Source: Caldalkalibacillus salinus
GTDB lineage: Bacteria > Bacillota > Bacilli > Caldalkalibacillales > JCM-10596
DNA length: 64,000 bases
Assembly (NCBI RefSeq): GCF_016745835.1
Contig: NZ_JAERVL010000001.1
Location: forward strand, 372,001 to 436,000
Direction: 5' to 3'
In this document: in pieces, positions 18,116 through 28,139 of the stretch
How the letters are laid out: each line of letters starts with the position of its first letter
Numbering within the stretch: position 1 is the stretch's first letter
Made by a program: the position numbers and the translations under genes
The notes under the pieces: generated by a model
The model's input: the letters and a program-made list of their open reading frames with translations, nothing else
The model's database searches: none
What the model was told of the DNA's origin: nothing

Positions 18116-18140
18116 GGGACGTTTTCGGACGTCCTTTTTT
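18116..18140 (+). terminator. Intrinsic terminator after second subunit IV gene
   Basis: GGACGT (18117-18122) pairs with ACGTCC (18129-18134) around TTTCGG and is followed by TTTTTT. Confidence 0.82.
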
Positions 18141-18257
18141 GATGTGCCTTTCAATATTTCAAATCCAACGTAAAATGTGTTATAATCAATGATTGATTGA
18201 GTCGATTTGATTACGTTATGATAACGTTGATTTGACATTGAAAGGAAGGGATTGCAC

Positions 18258-19874
18258 GTGTCAGATAATAATAAAAAGAACGAGCAACAATCCGTTAATC
18301 TAGATACATTTAATCCTGCTAAGGCAAAGTATGAGCGTGAAAAAAATTACAAAGATTATAGTCAGTATTTCAACAGTTATAAAGTGTTAGAACAAGAAGA
18401 CAACCGCCGTAAAGTGAGAGTAGACGGTCGGGAAGCCATTATATACTCTGAGCCTGATTACAAAGTCGGGAAGAAAAGAGGGAAGGAAGAAGTTGTCCAC
18501 CTTCGTGCAGAGATTCCAGACGAAATGCAAGGTATCGGTAAGCATAAACGGTATATGGTCAAAACCTATGGTTGTCAAATGAACGAGCATGATAGTGAAC
18601 ATATTTCAGGTTTGTTAGAGAGCATGGGCTACACGGCGACAGACGACGAAAATGAAGCAGACGTGGTCCTCTTCAACACGTGTGCTATACGTGAAAATGC
18701 AGAGGATAAGGTGTTTGGTGAAATCGGGCGCTTCAAACAGCGTAAGATGGAGAACCCAGAGCTTGTTATTGGCGTTTGCGGTTGTATGTCTCAAGAAGAG
18801 GCTGTCGTCAATAAAATTCTAAAAAGCTATCACCAAGTCGACCTTATTTTTGGTACCCATAACATTCATCGTCTCCCTGTCCTATTACGGGACGCTTTAA
18901 TGGCCAAAGAGATGGTCATCGAAGTGTGGTCCAAAGAGGGAGACATTATCGAGGATATGCCACAAAAACGGGCTGACGGACTCAAAGCTTGGGTCAACAT
19001 TATGTACGGTTGTGACAAGTTTTGTACGTATTGTATCGTGCCATTCACCCGAGGTAAAGAACGGAGCCGTCGCCCAGAAGATATTCTGGCAGAAGTACGA
19101 GAATTAGCGCGTAAAGGTTATCAAGAAATTACCGTTTTAGGTCAGAACGTTAACTCCTACGGAAAAGATTTTGAAGACCGTGATTACCGTTTAGCGAACC
19201 TTTTAGACGATATCAATAAGATTGACATACCAAGAGTACGCTTCACAACGAGTCACCCTTGGGACTTTAGTGATGAGCTCATTGAAGTGTTGGCGAAAGG
19301 CGGTAATTTAGTCGAACACATTCACTTGCCTGTACAGTCAGGTAATAATGAAGTCTTGAAGCGTATGGGGCGTAAGTATACGAGTGCGGAGTATTTAGAG
19401 TTAGTCCGCAAAATTAAAAAAGCGATTCCCAATGTGGTGCTAACAACGGATATTATTGTGGGATTCCCTGGGGAAACAGAAGAACAATTCCAAGAAACAT
19501 TGGCATTAGTAAAAGAAGTAGAGTACGATTCTGCCTTTACGTTTATCTATTCTCCTCGCCATGGTACGCCAGCGGCGGAGATGGAAGACGACGTGTCTGA
19601 AAAACAAAAGAAAGATCGTTTGTACCGCCTAAATGCGTTACAAAACGAGATTAGCCGTCACAAAAACGAGGCGCTACGTGATGAAGTCGTAGAAGTTTTA
19701 GTTGAAGGAGAAAGTAAGAACAACCCTGACATTTTATCAGGACGTACAAGAACAAATAAACTTGTGAACTTCAAAGGTTCTAAGGATGCGATTGGTAAGC
19801 TTGTTCATGTCCGTATTAACGAACCTCAGACTTGGACATTAAAAGGTGAACAAGTACAAACAGTGGAGGTATAA
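18258..19874 (+). CDS. miaB: tRNA-2-methylthio-N6-dimethylallyladenosine synthase MiaB
   Basis: This radical SAM enzyme adds a methylthio group to i6A at position 37 of tRNAs, acting after MiaA (28140). It has the N-terminal UPF0004 domain with three cysteines ([28 protein letters not shown]), the radical SAM motif C252-x3-C256-x2-C259, and a C-terminal TRAM RNA-binding domain. About 65 residues precede the conserved region, as in Bacillus MiaB. The GTG at 18258 is chosen because AAGGAAGGG ends 7 bases upstream; the TTG at 18252 is too close to it. It is followed after 4 bases by ricA. Confidence 0.96.
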   Translation: MSDNNKKNEQQSVNLDTFNPAKAKYEREKNYKDYSQYFNSYKVLEQEDNRRKVRVDGREAIIYSEPDYKVGKKRGKEEVVHLRAEIPDEMQGIGKHKRYMVKTYGCQMNEHDSEHISGLLESMGYTATDDENEADVVLFNTCAIRENAEDKVFGEIGRFKQRKMENPELVIGVCGCMSQEEAVVNKILKSYHQVDLIFGTHNIHRLPVLLRDALMAKEMVIEVWSKEGDIIEDMPQKRADGLKAWVNIMYGCDKFCTYCIVPFTRGKERSRRPEDILAEVRELARKGYQEITVLGQNVNSYGKDFEDRDYRLANLLDDINKIDIPRVRFTTSHPWDFSDELIEVLAKGGNLVEHIHLPVQSGNNEVLKRMGRKYTSAEYLELVRKIKKAIPNVVLTTDIIVGFPGETEEQFQETLALVKEVEYDSAFTFIYSPRHGTPAAEMEDDVSEKQKKDRLYRLNALQNEISRHKNEALRDEVVEVLVEGESKNNPDILSGRTRTNKLVNFKGSKDAIGKLVHVRINEPQTWTLKGEQVQTVEV

Positions 19875-19878
19875 AAGC

Positions 19879-20316
19879 ATGTCAGAAACAGTATCACGCA
19901 AAGAAATTATCGACCAGGCGGAAAAGTTAGCAAAATTGATTGCTCAGTCTAAAGAAGTTGAATTCTTTAAGCAGGCCGAACAGCAGATCAAAAAAAACCA
20001 GAAGGTACAGAACCTCATTAACGCCATTAAGTTTAAACAGAAACAGGCTGTCCACGCAGAACACTATGATAAAAACAAAGCGTTACAAGATTTTGAGAAA
20101 TCGTTAGATGAGCTAAATCGTGAACTAGACGAAATTCCTGTCGTCCAAGAATTTAAGCAGTCACAAGTAGAAGTCAACGATCTATTACAAATGATGACTA
20201 ACATTATTTCTAACAAAGTAACGGACGAAATTATCCTTTCAACTGGAGGAGACCCTCTAAGTGGTCAAACGGGTGGAGATAACCCGATCACATGTACAGT
20301 TCCTCCTAATAAGTAA
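19879..20316 (+). CDS. ricA: RicA (YmcA), RNase Y specificity factor and regulator of competence/sporulation
   Basis: This 145-residue protein belongs to the YlbF/YmcA family. With RicF (YlbF) and RicT (YaaT) it forms the Y-complex that carries iron-sulphur clusters, influences Spo0A activation and directs RNase Y to certain mRNAs. A helical region rich in K, Q and E dominates, followed by the conserved EVNDLLQMM and a C-terminal tail with one Cys (ITCTVPP). The ATG at 19879 follows GGAGGT. The miaB-ricA-cotE order is conserved in Bacillus. Its partner RNase Y is encoded in the same window at 3201. Confidence 0.92.
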   Translation: MSETVSRKEIIDQAEKLAKLIAQSKEVEFFKQAEQQIKKNQKVQNLINAIKFKQKQAVHAEHYDKNKALQDFEKSLDELNRELDEIPVVQEFKQSQVEVNDLLQMMTNIISNKVTDEIILSTGGDPLSGQTGGDNPITCTVPPNK

Positions 20317-20417
20317 TTGATATCCTCCATTCACCGTATAGGCATTTGGTGCATAGCATGCAGTATCAGGATCCCGTGCCTAGGAACAAAGTCAGGTTAT
20401 CGCCCTTCTTTTCTTAG

Positions 20418-20456
20418 AAAAAGCGCTGGATTTCAGATGAAATTCAGCGCTTTTTT
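20418..20456 (+). terminator. Intrinsic terminator after ricA
   Basis: AAAAAGCGCTGGATTT and AAATTCAGCGCTTTTTT form a long, nearly perfect stem with a T tract. It ends the miaB-ricA unit and shows that cotE has its own promoter. Confidence 0.88.
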
Positions 20457-20477
20457 GCACCCTAGACGTATGTCCTG

Positions 20478-20485
20478 CATACAAT
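20478..20485 (+). promoter_or_regulatory. Possible SigE -10 element of cotE
   Basis: CATACAAT matches the SigE -10 consensus and lies 36 bases before the cotE ATG. No convincing SigE -35 was found at the right distance, so this is weak evidence. cotE is SigE-driven in B. subtilis. Confidence 0.4.
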
Positions 20486-20521
20486 TAATTGAACGCGATG
20501 TTTGGAGGAGGTAGCAACTAT

Positions 20522-21088
20522 ATGTCTTATACAGAAAAAGACATTCATTTCCGTGAGATTATCACCAAAGCCGTTTGTGGTAAAGGGCGTAAATTTACTC
20601 AAGCTACTCACACGATTACTCCATCACACTCCCCAACAAGTATCTTAGGATGCTGGATTATCAACCATTCTTTTACAACCGATAAGGTGGGTGACTCTGT
20701 AGAAGTAAGTGGGTCATACGATATTAACGTTTGGTACTCCTTTAATAACAATACAAAAACAGAAGTTGCAACGGAGACTGTGACGTACGTCGATAGTATC
20801 CCACTGACCGTCGTAGATAAAAACTGCTTGGATGACGGTATAGAGGTGAATGGCAAGGCAATGCAGCAACCCACTGCGTGTGAAGCAACCATATCCAATT
20901 CCGGAAACTCCGTCCTTGTTCAGGTTGAACGCGACTTCCATGTTGAAGTCATCGGAGAAACCAAGGTTTGCGTCGCAGTGAATCCTCATGGGTGTGATGA
21001 TGACGACAAGGATTTAAGCTTTGAAGATGACCTAGATGAAGAGTTTGAAGACCTTGATCCTGAATTTTTAATTGATGATCTAGATTAA
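20522..21088 (+). CDS. cotE: Outer spore coat morphogenetic protein CotE
   Basis: The 188-residue product directs assembly of the outer spore coat from the mother-cell side. The sequence fits the family: an opening [13 protein letters not shown]-like block ([16 protein letters not shown]), then CWIINHSF, several regularly spaced cysteines, and a strongly acidic C-terminus (repeats of D and E with [12 protein letters not shown]). ATG 20522 is chosen because GGAGGAGGT ends 9 bases upstream; the in-frame ATG at 20489 precedes that site. Length is close to the 181 residues in B. subtilis. It stands between its own likely sporulation promoter and a terminator. Confidence 0.96.
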   Translation: MSYTEKDIHFREIITKAVCGKGRKFTQATHTITPSHSPTSILGCWIINHSFTTDKVGDSVEVSGSYDINVWYSFNNNTKTEVATETVTYVDSIPLTVVDKNCLDDGIEVNGKAMQQPTACEATISNSGNSVLVQVERDFHVEVIGETKVCVAVNPHGCDDDDKDLSFEDDLDEEFEDLDPEFLIDDLD

Positions 21089-21103
21089 TGCACGACATTT
21101 GAT

Positions 21104-21130
21104 GGAGGTTCTAGCCTCCTTTTTTCTTTT
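21104..21130 (+). terminator. Intrinsic terminator after cotE
   Basis: GGAGG (21104-21108) pairs with CCTCC (21115-21119) over a small loop, followed by a long T-rich tract. Confidence 0.75.
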
Positions 21131-21207
21131 TGTCTTGCTTTCTAGGCGTGCACTTAACTTTTCCCTGACGCATATCTTGATAGGAGCACAAGCGATTTTC
21201 TTGGCAG

Positions 21208-22464
21208 ATGGGAGCTCGTTACGATATGAATAAATACCAACAACCAGAGACTCACACCGAAAGAGAGAGAGAATTTCAACTACTCAAGTATAATGGCATT
21301 TCAAAACATACAGGTAAAAGAAAAACGCGAAAAAAATTTCGGTTTTTTATCTATCAGTTTGATGTCGTTGCCTTATTCGAAACGACTCGTAACCAGGCCA
21401 ATGGGCAACCATGGATATATTCTAGTAAACACCAGAAAGAGTTATGGAAACAAATCGAAACACAAAATCTTTCGCGAGAAGTACTCAAAGCTAAAAAAGT
21501 GGCTATACGCTGCTTATATCTACTCGGATATGATTTAGGTATGGTTGAGGTTTGTACCCACACCAGTGCTCCAAAATATACAGTCTCACAAATTTTTAAC
21601 CATTCTCGGCTTGCCGACCAAGCCGACCGTACACTTAAACAACTGGTGCAACGTTCCCAGACTAGAGAAAAATCGAACGAAAACAAAACCCCTTTATTAG
21701 GTGCTGACGTTGAATTCGTGCTTAAACACAACAACGGTAAATATGTGCTTGCCTCTCGTTACTTTTCAAAACGAGGAAAAGTAGGCTACGACGCCATATG
21801 GCTGCGAGGCAATAGAAACAAACACCCTCTCGTTGAATTGCGACCATCTCCGACTAAAAATCCTCGTCAATTATATAACAACTTGTATCGCTGTATGACT
21901 CAAGCTGTGAGAAAGATAAACAACAGTCAAGTGCAATGGTTAGCGGGTGGGGCACCGCTCACACGATATCCTATTGGCGGTCATATCCATTTTAGTCAGA
22001 TCTACCTAACGCCTAAGCTCGTACGTGCCTTAGACAACTATTTGACCTTACCTCTCAGTGTGATGGAAAGTGATGAATCGAGATCACGCAGACCAAAATA
22101 CGGCTTCATTGGGGACTATCGTAATCAGTATCACGGTGGCTTTGAATATAGAACCCCTCCCAGCTGGATCGTATCACCAACGGTTGCCAAAGGTGTGCTA
22201 TGCCTAGCCAAGGTCATCGTTCAAGACTATCATAAACTTTCGTACTTTCCATTTGATAACTATGATGTACACCAACAGTTTTATACTGGAAATCGAGAAT
22301 CTCTTTACTCATACGTTAGAACGGTATGGTCTCATTTGAAAAATTGTCCAACATACGCTAAATATAAAACGGAATTAGATCGGTTTTATGAACTCATTGA
22401 AAGGCGCTACGTATGGAATGAATTTGAAGATATTCGGAAGGCTTGGCAACTACCACCATACTAG
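21208..22464 (+). CDS. Putative COOH-NH2 ligase (amidoligase, phiEco32-like type 2 family)
   Basis: The 418-residue protein has no signal peptide or membrane segment. Residues 160-330 show the pattern of carboxylate-amine ligases with a glutamine-synthetase/GCS-like fold. D167 and E169 lie in LLGADVEFVL, E210 and R212 in PLVELRPSP, H259 and H261 in GGHIHFS, and E313 and R315 in GFEYRTPPSW. Such enzymes join a carboxylate to an amine using ATP. The first 160 residues are basic and unassigned. The start is uncertain: ATG 21208 or ATG 21226 (GGGAG 11 bases before). It lies directly after cotE and before mutS, so a role in modifying a spore coat component is possible. That is inference from position alone. 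Confidence 0.72.
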   Translation: MGARYDMNKYQQPETHTEREREFQLLKYNGISKHTGKRKTRKKFRFFIYQFDVVALFETTRNQANGQPWIYSSKHQKELWKQIETQNLSREVLKAKKVAIRCLYLLGYDLGMVEVCTHTSAPKYTVSQIFNHSRLADQADRTLKQLVQRSQTREKSNENKTPLLGADVEFVLKHNNGKYVLASRYFSKRGKVGYDAIWLRGNRNKHPLVELRPSPTKNPRQLYNNLYRCMTQAVRKINNSQVQWLAGGAPLTRYPIGGHIHFSQIYLTPKLVRALDNYLTLPLSVMESDESRSRRPKYGFIGDYRNQYHGGFEYRTPPSWIVSPTVAKGVLCLAKVIVQDYHKLSYFPFDNYDVHQQFYTGNRESLYSYVRTVWSHLKNCPTYAKYKTELDRFYELIERRYVWNEFEDIRKAWQLPPY

Positions 22465-22606
22465 TGACATGACAGGTGAATCATATGTGCGATAAGGGAG
22501 AAACGTGTTATAATCGTACTCGTAAATAGCATTTGCATAAAGGACGAACTTGAATAAAATGGAGTCAACATATACTATATTACGCACGTTTTGGAGGAAG
22601 AGATAA

Positions 22607-25309
22607 ATGGCTAAGCACACGCCGATGATAGAACAATACCTCGAAATAAAAGAGCAATATCCTGACGCCTTTTTGTTCTTTCGTCTAGGTGATTTCTATG
22701 AACTATTTTTTGAAGATGCCACAACCGCAGCGAAAGAACTTGAGATAACACTAACCGGAAGAGCAGGAGGGGGCGATGAACGCATTCCTATGTGCGGCGT
22801 CCCTTACCACTCTTCTATGCAATACATAAAAAAATTAATTGACAAAGGCTACAAGGTGGCCATCTGTGAACAAGTGGAGGATCCAAAGGCTGCCAAAGGG
22901 GTTGTCAAACGAGAAGTGATCCGTGTAATCACCCCGGGGACCTTGATGGAAGAACATATGCTATCGGACAGAGAAAACAATTATATTTTGTTCCTCTCAG
23001 AGCAAAAGCAGGACGAGGATAGCGATGATCAGTATGCGCTCGTAGCGACAGATTTATCTACAGGCGAAGTTCTGGCAACGCAGGTCAATAGCCTACAGGC
23101 TGTTTTAGATGAAGTGGTGCCTTATCAGTCAGCAGAAATTGTGGTATCGGCCACTTTTAACCCTAATGAAGTAGAGCAGATCAAACAAGTGACACGCACG
23201 AACGTCTATCAAGTGGACGAGCAGACCATGAGCACGCAAGTTGAAATGCCATCTTCGATGCGTTTAAACAAGTCTGGGCAACCCTTCAGTGGCCCCATCA
23301 AGGGCGCTCTGATCCTTATGCTGGTGTACCTCAAAGAAACGCAGAAGCGCACGGTGGACCATTTACAACCCGTTAGAACGTATACGAGCACACAGTATCT
23401 CATGATGGATGTTCATTCAAGACGAAACCTTGAATTAACAGAAACCATCCGTGATCACTCTAAAAAAGGGACGCTTCTATGGTTACTAGATGAGACGTCA
23501 ACGGCCATGGGGAGCCGTCTGCTGAAAAATTGGGTTCTGCGACCCTTAATGGACACGAAGAAGATCAATCAACGGCTTGACGCCGTAGACGTCCTGCTGC
23601 AGGAAGCGTGGGAAAGAGATGAGATCATTGGCATGCTAGAAGACGTCTATGATTTAGAACGTCTAGCTGGAAGAGTGTCCTATGGAAACGTAAATCCTAG
23701 AGACCTACTGCAACTGAGAAAATCACTCGCTAAGATACCCGACATTCTAAATGAACTGCACAAACTCCCTCCTTCGTACATACAGGAGCTTGCTGACCGT
23801 ATAGACCCTTGTCAAGACTTACTGAAGCTGCTGATGGATGCGATACATGAAGATGCACCATTGTCCGTCAAAGAAGGCGGTATTTTTAATAATGGCTATC
23901 ACCAAGAGCTAGATCGTTTACTTGAAGCCAGTCGTAATGGGAAGCAATGGATAGCCGATCTTGAGCAAACTGAGAGACAGCGTACAGGGATAAAGTCACT
24001 GAAAGTGGGCTATAACAAAGTGTTCGGCTATTATATTGAAGTGACGAAAGCTAATTTGCACCTGCTAACAGATGACCGCTATGAGCGTAAACAAACTTTA
24101 GCGAACGCCGAACGCTACATTACACCTGAGCTGAAAGAGAAAGAAGCGTTAATCCTAGAAGCGAATGATCGGCTCATGGACCTCGAGTATGAGTTGTTTC
24201 TAGCGTTAAGAGAAACCATTAATCAGTATCTTCCCCGACTGCAACAATTGGCTCAGATGATCGCGCAGCTAGACGTTTTATGTGCCTTTGCTAAAGTGAG
24301 TGAAACGTATGGCTATACAAGACCTTCTTTTGAAAAAGGGACATTAAACATCAAAGAAGGACGTCATCCCGTAATAGAAAAAGTCATGGGCGAAAGTCGC
24401 TTCGTCGCTAATGACATCAATATGGATCGCCATCATCGCCAAACCCTGCTTATTACAGGCCCGAACATGGCCGGTAAAAGCACCTATATGAGACAAACAG
24501 CCCTAATAGCAGTGATGGGTCAGATAGGATGCTTCGTTCCTGCCGAAGTGGCTGTACTCCCTGTTTTTGATCAGATTTTTACCCGGATTGGTGCGGCTGA
24601 TGACCTTGTAGGGGGACAAAGTACATTCATGGTTGAGATGATAGAAACCAAGAGAGCGATCACACAGGCCACCGAAAATAGCCTTATCCTACTAGATGAA
24701 ATTGGTCGGGGGACCTCGACCTACGATGGCATGTCCTTAGCCCAAGCTGTTGTAGAATATATTCATGACCGAGTGAAGGCTTACACGTTATTTTCAACAC
24801 ATTACCATGAATTAACGGAGCTAGAACAGAAGTTAAGGGGAGTGGTGAATGTCCATGTGGCTTGCTCCGAACAGGACGGAAAAGTGGTGTTTCTGCACAA
24901 GGTGCTAGAAGGGAAAGCGGATAGAAGCTACGGGATTCACGTGGCCCAATTGGCGCAAATGCCTGATGATGTGATTGAACGTGCCCATCAAATACTGGCC
25001 CACTTAGAAACCGATGACGTGGAAGGCCCATCTTTCAATCATCAGCAAGAAGAACAATTATCCTTATTTGAGAGTCAGCCTATGATGGTTCAAGAAGCTC
25101 AGCCATCACAGGAAACTTTACGGCAGGAAACGGCGTCATCACAGGTTGCTGTGACTAAGGAGCCTCATGTGAGTCTCACAGAAGGACAGCAGGCTGTCAT
25201 CTCGCAAATTGAAGGGCTTAATCTAGTGAAGATGACCCCGTTAGAGGCGTTGAACATGCTTTACGAGATGCAAGAAGGTTTAAAGAAAAACGAAACCGGG
25301 GATGAGTAA
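22607..25309 (+). CDS. mutS: DNA mismatch repair protein MutS
   Basis: This 900-residue mismatch-recognition ATPase has the mismatch-wedging Phe-x-Glu motif at 30-32 (GDFYELF), followed by the connector, lever and clamp domains. The C-terminal ABC-type ATPase has Walker A GPNMAGKST from residue 618, the signature region GGQSTFMVEM, Walker B LILLDEIGRGTS and the helix-turn-helix dimer region. The tail beyond residue 800 contains a glutamine-rich stretch before a conserved end (VKMTPLEALNMLYEMQ). The ATG follows TTGGAGGAAG. mutL starts 26 bases after it, a standard pair. Confidence 0.98.
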   Translation: MAKHTPMIEQYLEIKEQYPDAFLFFRLGDFYELFFEDATTAAKELEITLTGRAGGGDERIPMCGVPYHSSMQYIKKLIDKGYKVAICEQVEDPKAAKGVVKREVIRVITPGTLMEEHMLSDRENNYILFLSEQKQDEDSDDQYALVATDLSTGEVLATQVNSLQAVLDEVVPYQSAEIVVSATFNPNEVEQIKQVTRTNVYQVDEQTMSTQVEMPSSMRLNKSGQPFSGPIKGALILMLVYLKETQKRTVDHLQPVRTYTSTQYLMMDVHSRRNLELTETIRDHSKKGTLLWLLDETSTAMGSRLLKNWVLRPLMDTKKINQRLDAVDVLLQEAWERDEIIGMLEDVYDLERLAGRVSYGNVNPRDLLQLRKSLAKIPDILNELHKLPPSYIQELADRIDPCQDLLKLLMDAIHEDAPLSVKEGGIFNNGYHQELDRLLEASRNGKQWIADLEQTERQRTGIKSLKVGYNKVFGYYIEVTKANLHLLTDDRYERKQTLANAERYITPELKEKEALILEANDRLMDLEYELFLALRETINQYLPRLQQLAQMIAQLDVLCAFAKVSETYGYTRPSFEKGTLNIKEGRHPVIEKVMGESRFVANDINMDRHHRQTLLITGPNMAGKSTYMRQTALIAVMGQIGCFVPAEVAVLPVFDQIFTRIGAADDLVGGQSTFMVEMIETKRAITQATENSLILLDEIGRGTSTYDGMSLAQAVVEYIHDRVKAYTLFSTHYHELTELEQKLRGVVNVHVACSEQDGKVVFLHKVLEGKADRSYGIHVAQLAQMPDDVIERAHQILAHLETDDVEGPSFNHQQEEQLSLFESQPMMVQEAQPSQETLRQETASSQVAVTKEPHVSLTEGQQAVISQIEGLNLVKMTPLEALNMLYEMQEGLKKNETGDE

Positions 25310-25335
25310 ATGACCGAGGGTGAGGAGGTGAGCAA

Positions 25336-27351
25336 ATGGCAAATATCGTTGTGATGGATGCCCATCTTTCTAATAAAATAGCCGCTGGAGAGGTGGTTGA
25401 ACGCCCGGCCTCTGTTGTCAAAGAACTTGTCGAGAATGCGATAGACGCTTCTAGTACAAAAATTGAAGTTCATGTGCAAGAAGGTGGTTTGGAACAAATC
25501 AAAGTCATAGATAATGGACAAGGAATGGAACGAGAGGATGCTGAGCGGGCTTTTGAGCGCCATGCTACAAGTAAGTTAAAGGATGAAAAGCAATTGTTTC
25601 ACATCTCCACACTAGGGTTCCGGGGAGAAGCTTTGCCCAGTATTGCAGCCGTGTCAAAATTGAGTCTCCAAACATGGAATGGGCGAGAAGAAACAGGGAC
25701 CTCCATCAGTCTAGAAGGCGGTCAGATCAAAGAAATTCAAGCAGCGCCATTAAGACAGGGAACAACGATTGAAGTGACAGACCTGTTCTACAACACGCCA
25801 GCAAGGTACAAATATCTAAAAACCATTCATACTGAACTGAGTCATATCTCTGACTATATGAATCGTTTAGCCATGGCGAGACCGGATATCGCGTTTGTTT
25901 TAAACCATAATGGTCGACAATTATTAAAGACGAGTGGAAACGGCCATGTGCGTCACGTGCTAGCGTCCGTTTATGGACACCGTATAGCGAAACAAACGGT
26001 GCCAGTTAAAGCTAGCCACATTGACTTTGAACTAGAAGCATATATCGGTTTGCCTGAGGTGACACGATCTAACCGCGGGTATATTTCTGTCATCGTTAAT
26101 GGCCGATACATTCGCAACCATAGTATTAATCAAGCGGTGATGAGAGCGTATCATACCCTGTTACCGATTAACCGTTATCCCTTGGCCCTTATTTCTTTGC
26201 AGATGGATGCCAGTCTCATGGACATTAACGTGCATCCGTCTAAGTTAGAAGCGCGTATCAGCAAGGAGAAGGAGTTAGTCGACTGGTTAGAACAGGAATT
26301 AAAGGTGGCTTTAAGTCAACAATCATTGATACCACAACCTCTGGCTGACCAGAAACAGTCCCAACCACTCGGTGCAGAGCAACGTATATCATCAGATTCA
26401 GACGCGGATAACAAACCGTTTTATAAGCAGGATCAGTTTGACTTGCGTTTACAGTTGAGAGAGCAAAGGGACACGGCTAGCTCGAGCTTGCGTGACGCTG
26501 TGGGAGGTCAGGTTCCGCCTCTGACAGAAGGACAGAGAGACACAGAGAGGCAGAGAGAAACAGAGACACAGAGGGAGCCCCGATCTCCACAAATGAACGT
26601 ACCCGCTGAAAGAGAAGGACCTCTAGAATTGAAAAAGGGGTCAGATCAAGAGCAAAATCCAGTACCACAGCTGAACGAACAGGACCATTTAGATCGGAAC
26701 CAAGCACCCAAACAAGCAGCAGCGCCCGAGTCCATACAGGAGCAAAGCGATTCACCTCAACCTAAGATTCCACTGCTCTCTCCCATGGGACAACTCCATG
26801 GCACTTACATTCTCGCTCAGAACGAGCAGGGACTGTATATGATCGATCAGCACGCAGCGCAAGAACGTATCTGGTATGAGTACTTTTACGATAAACTCAA
26901 TCAGCATGAGAATGTGAATCAAGACCTGCTGGTCCCCATCCTACTGGAGTTCAGTGCGGGAGAGTATGCCTTGATAGAACAGTGCAAAGCAGATCTAGAG
27001 AAAGTGGGGTTATTTTTAGAATCGTTTGGCCATCATTCTTACATGGTACGTTCCCATCCCCAGTGGTTCCCTGAAGGTGAAGAAGAAGCGCTCATTCGAG
27101 AAATTGTGGCCTTCGTCATCGAGAAAAAAGGGGCCTTAGAATGGATTCATTTTAGAGAAAAAGTGGCCATTATGATGTCCTGTAAAGCAGCCATTAAAGC
27201 GAACCGTTATCTGAAAAAGGAAGAGATGGAAGCACTCTTAGAGAAGCTGCGAACCACGAGTAACCCATTCACGTGTCCGCACGGTCGTCCCATTACGGTC
27301 TTGCTAACGACTTATGATATAGAAAAAATGTTCAAAAGAGTGATGTCATGA
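25336..27351 (+). CDS. mutL: DNA mismatch repair endonuclease MutL
   Basis: The 671-residue product has the N-terminal GHKL ATPase with KIAAGEVVERP, DNGQGM and TLGFRGEALPSI motifs, then a linker (about 330-475), then the dimerisation/endonuclease domain. The metal-binding endonuclease motif DQHAAQERIWYE starts at D504, so this MutL should nick DNA, as expected in bacteria lacking MutH. The CPHGRP motif near the C-terminus is also part of that active site. The linker is low in complexity, with an EQR/T-rich stretch encoded by a purine-rich tract at about 26527-26580. The ATG follows GAGGAGGTGAG. Its last four bases overlap the next gene (ATGA). Confidence 0.98.
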   Translation: MANIVVMDAHLSNKIAAGEVVERPASVVKELVENAIDASSTKIEVHVQEGGLEQIKVIDNGQGMEREDAERAFERHATSKLKDEKQLFHISTLGFRGEALPSIAAVSKLSLQTWNGREETGTSISLEGGQIKEIQAAPLRQGTTIEVTDLFYNTPARYKYLKTIHTELSHISDYMNRLAMARPDIAFVLNHNGRQLLKTSGNGHVRHVLASVYGHRIAKQTVPVKASHIDFELEAYIGLPEVTRSNRGYISVIVNGRYIRNHSINQAVMRAYHTLLPINRYPLALISLQMDASLMDINVHPSKLEARISKEKELVDWLEQELKVALSQQSLIPQPLADQKQSQPLGAEQRISSDSDADNKPFYKQDQFDLRLQLREQRDTASSSLRDAVGGQVPPLTEGQRDTERQRETETQREPRSPQMNVPAEREGPLELKKGSDQEQNPVPQLNEQDHLDRNQAPKQAAAPESIQEQSDSPQPKIPLLSPMGQLHGTYILAQNEQGLYMIDQHAAQERIWYEYFYDKLNQHENVNQDLLVPILLEFSAGEYALIEQCKADLEKVGLFLESFGHHSYMVRSHPQWFPEGEEEALIREIVAFVIEKKGALEWIHFREKVAIMMSCKAAIKANRYLKKEEMEALLEKLRTTSNPFTCPHGRPITVLLTTYDIEKMFKRVMS

Positions 27352-28133
27352 TTGTGACAACGAGCATGAAAGGGCAGGAGCGTCTTGAAGAAGAAGCACG
27401 TCAGGTTGCTCATACATTACAGTGTGAATATGTCACTCGATATAGAAAATCTGTGGGACAAATATTCGAAGAGCAGAACACCGATAAGGTAATCGTCATT
27501 GCTCAGGACAGAATGAAATACGTGTTGCAGGGACATGAGCACGAACCGTTCTTTTTCCATCCATCTTCGGCTATGTTTCGGGTCAAACGCTTACTGAGAC
27601 AAGAGAGAGACCCTTTCGTTGAGGCCTGCCAATTAAAAGAGGGCATGACGTTATTCGACGGGACCTTTGGGCTTGGCTCCGATGGCATCGTCGCTTCTTT
27701 CATCACGGGGGCTACAGGTCAAGTCGTGGGAGTGGAATCTGTGCCTGTCCTTGGCCTGATTGTGCAAAAAGGGCTTCAACGGTGGCAGACCAAACTTGAT
27801 CCTCTCAACGAAGCGATGAGGCGTATCACACTTCAGATCGGATCACACGTAGCAGTATTAAAAGAAACGCCAACGGATGCATTTGATGTGGTCTATTTTG
27901 ATCCCATGTTTGATCTCTCAGTCTCTGAATCAGTAGGGATTGCCCCACTGAAAACAGTGGCAAATTACGAACCATTAACCAAGGAAGCGATTCAAGAAGC
28001 CAAGCGCGTGGCCAAGCAAAGAGTGGTACTAAAAGCCTCACGTGAAAGTGCCTATTTTGAGAATTTAGCCTTTCAGCCAATTGTACGTAAGCACGCTTCC
28101 CACTGGTACGGTACGATAGAATTGGAGCATTGA
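27348..28133 (+). CDS. Class I SAM-dependent methyltransferase, RsmJ-like (YpiP type)
   Basis: The 261-residue product shows a SAM-binding motif in TLFDGTFGLGSDGI and a DPMF motif in VVYFDPMFD. The latter is the variant found in RsmJ (16S rRNA guanine N2 methyltransferase, G1516 in E. coli) and in B. subtilis YpiP. The block FFFHPSSAMFRVKRLL matches the family's N-terminal pattern. It overlaps mutL by 4 bases and precedes miaA by 6, so it is translated from the mutL-miaA mRNA. An rRNA substrate is inferred; the sequence alone supports a base methyltransferase. Confidence 0.78.
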   Translation: MIVTTSMKGQERLEEEARQVAHTLQCEYVTRYRKSVGQIFEEQNTDKVIVIAQDRMKYVLQGHEHEPFFFHPSSAMFRVKRLLRQERDPFVEACQLKEGMTLFDGTFGLGSDGIVASFITGATGQVVGVESVPVLGLIVQKGLQRWQTKLDPLNEAMRRITLQIGSHVAVLKETPTDAFDVVYFDPMFDLSVSESVGIAPLKTVANYEPLTKEAIQEAKRVAKQRVVLKASRESAYFENLAFQPIVRKHASHWYGTIELEH

Positions 28134-28139
28134 TGCAAC

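Noticed and set aside
20317-20514. 65-residue frame between ricA and cotE
   Set aside because: It starts immediately at the ricA stop codon, runs through the ricA terminator hairpin and lacks a ribosome-binding site.
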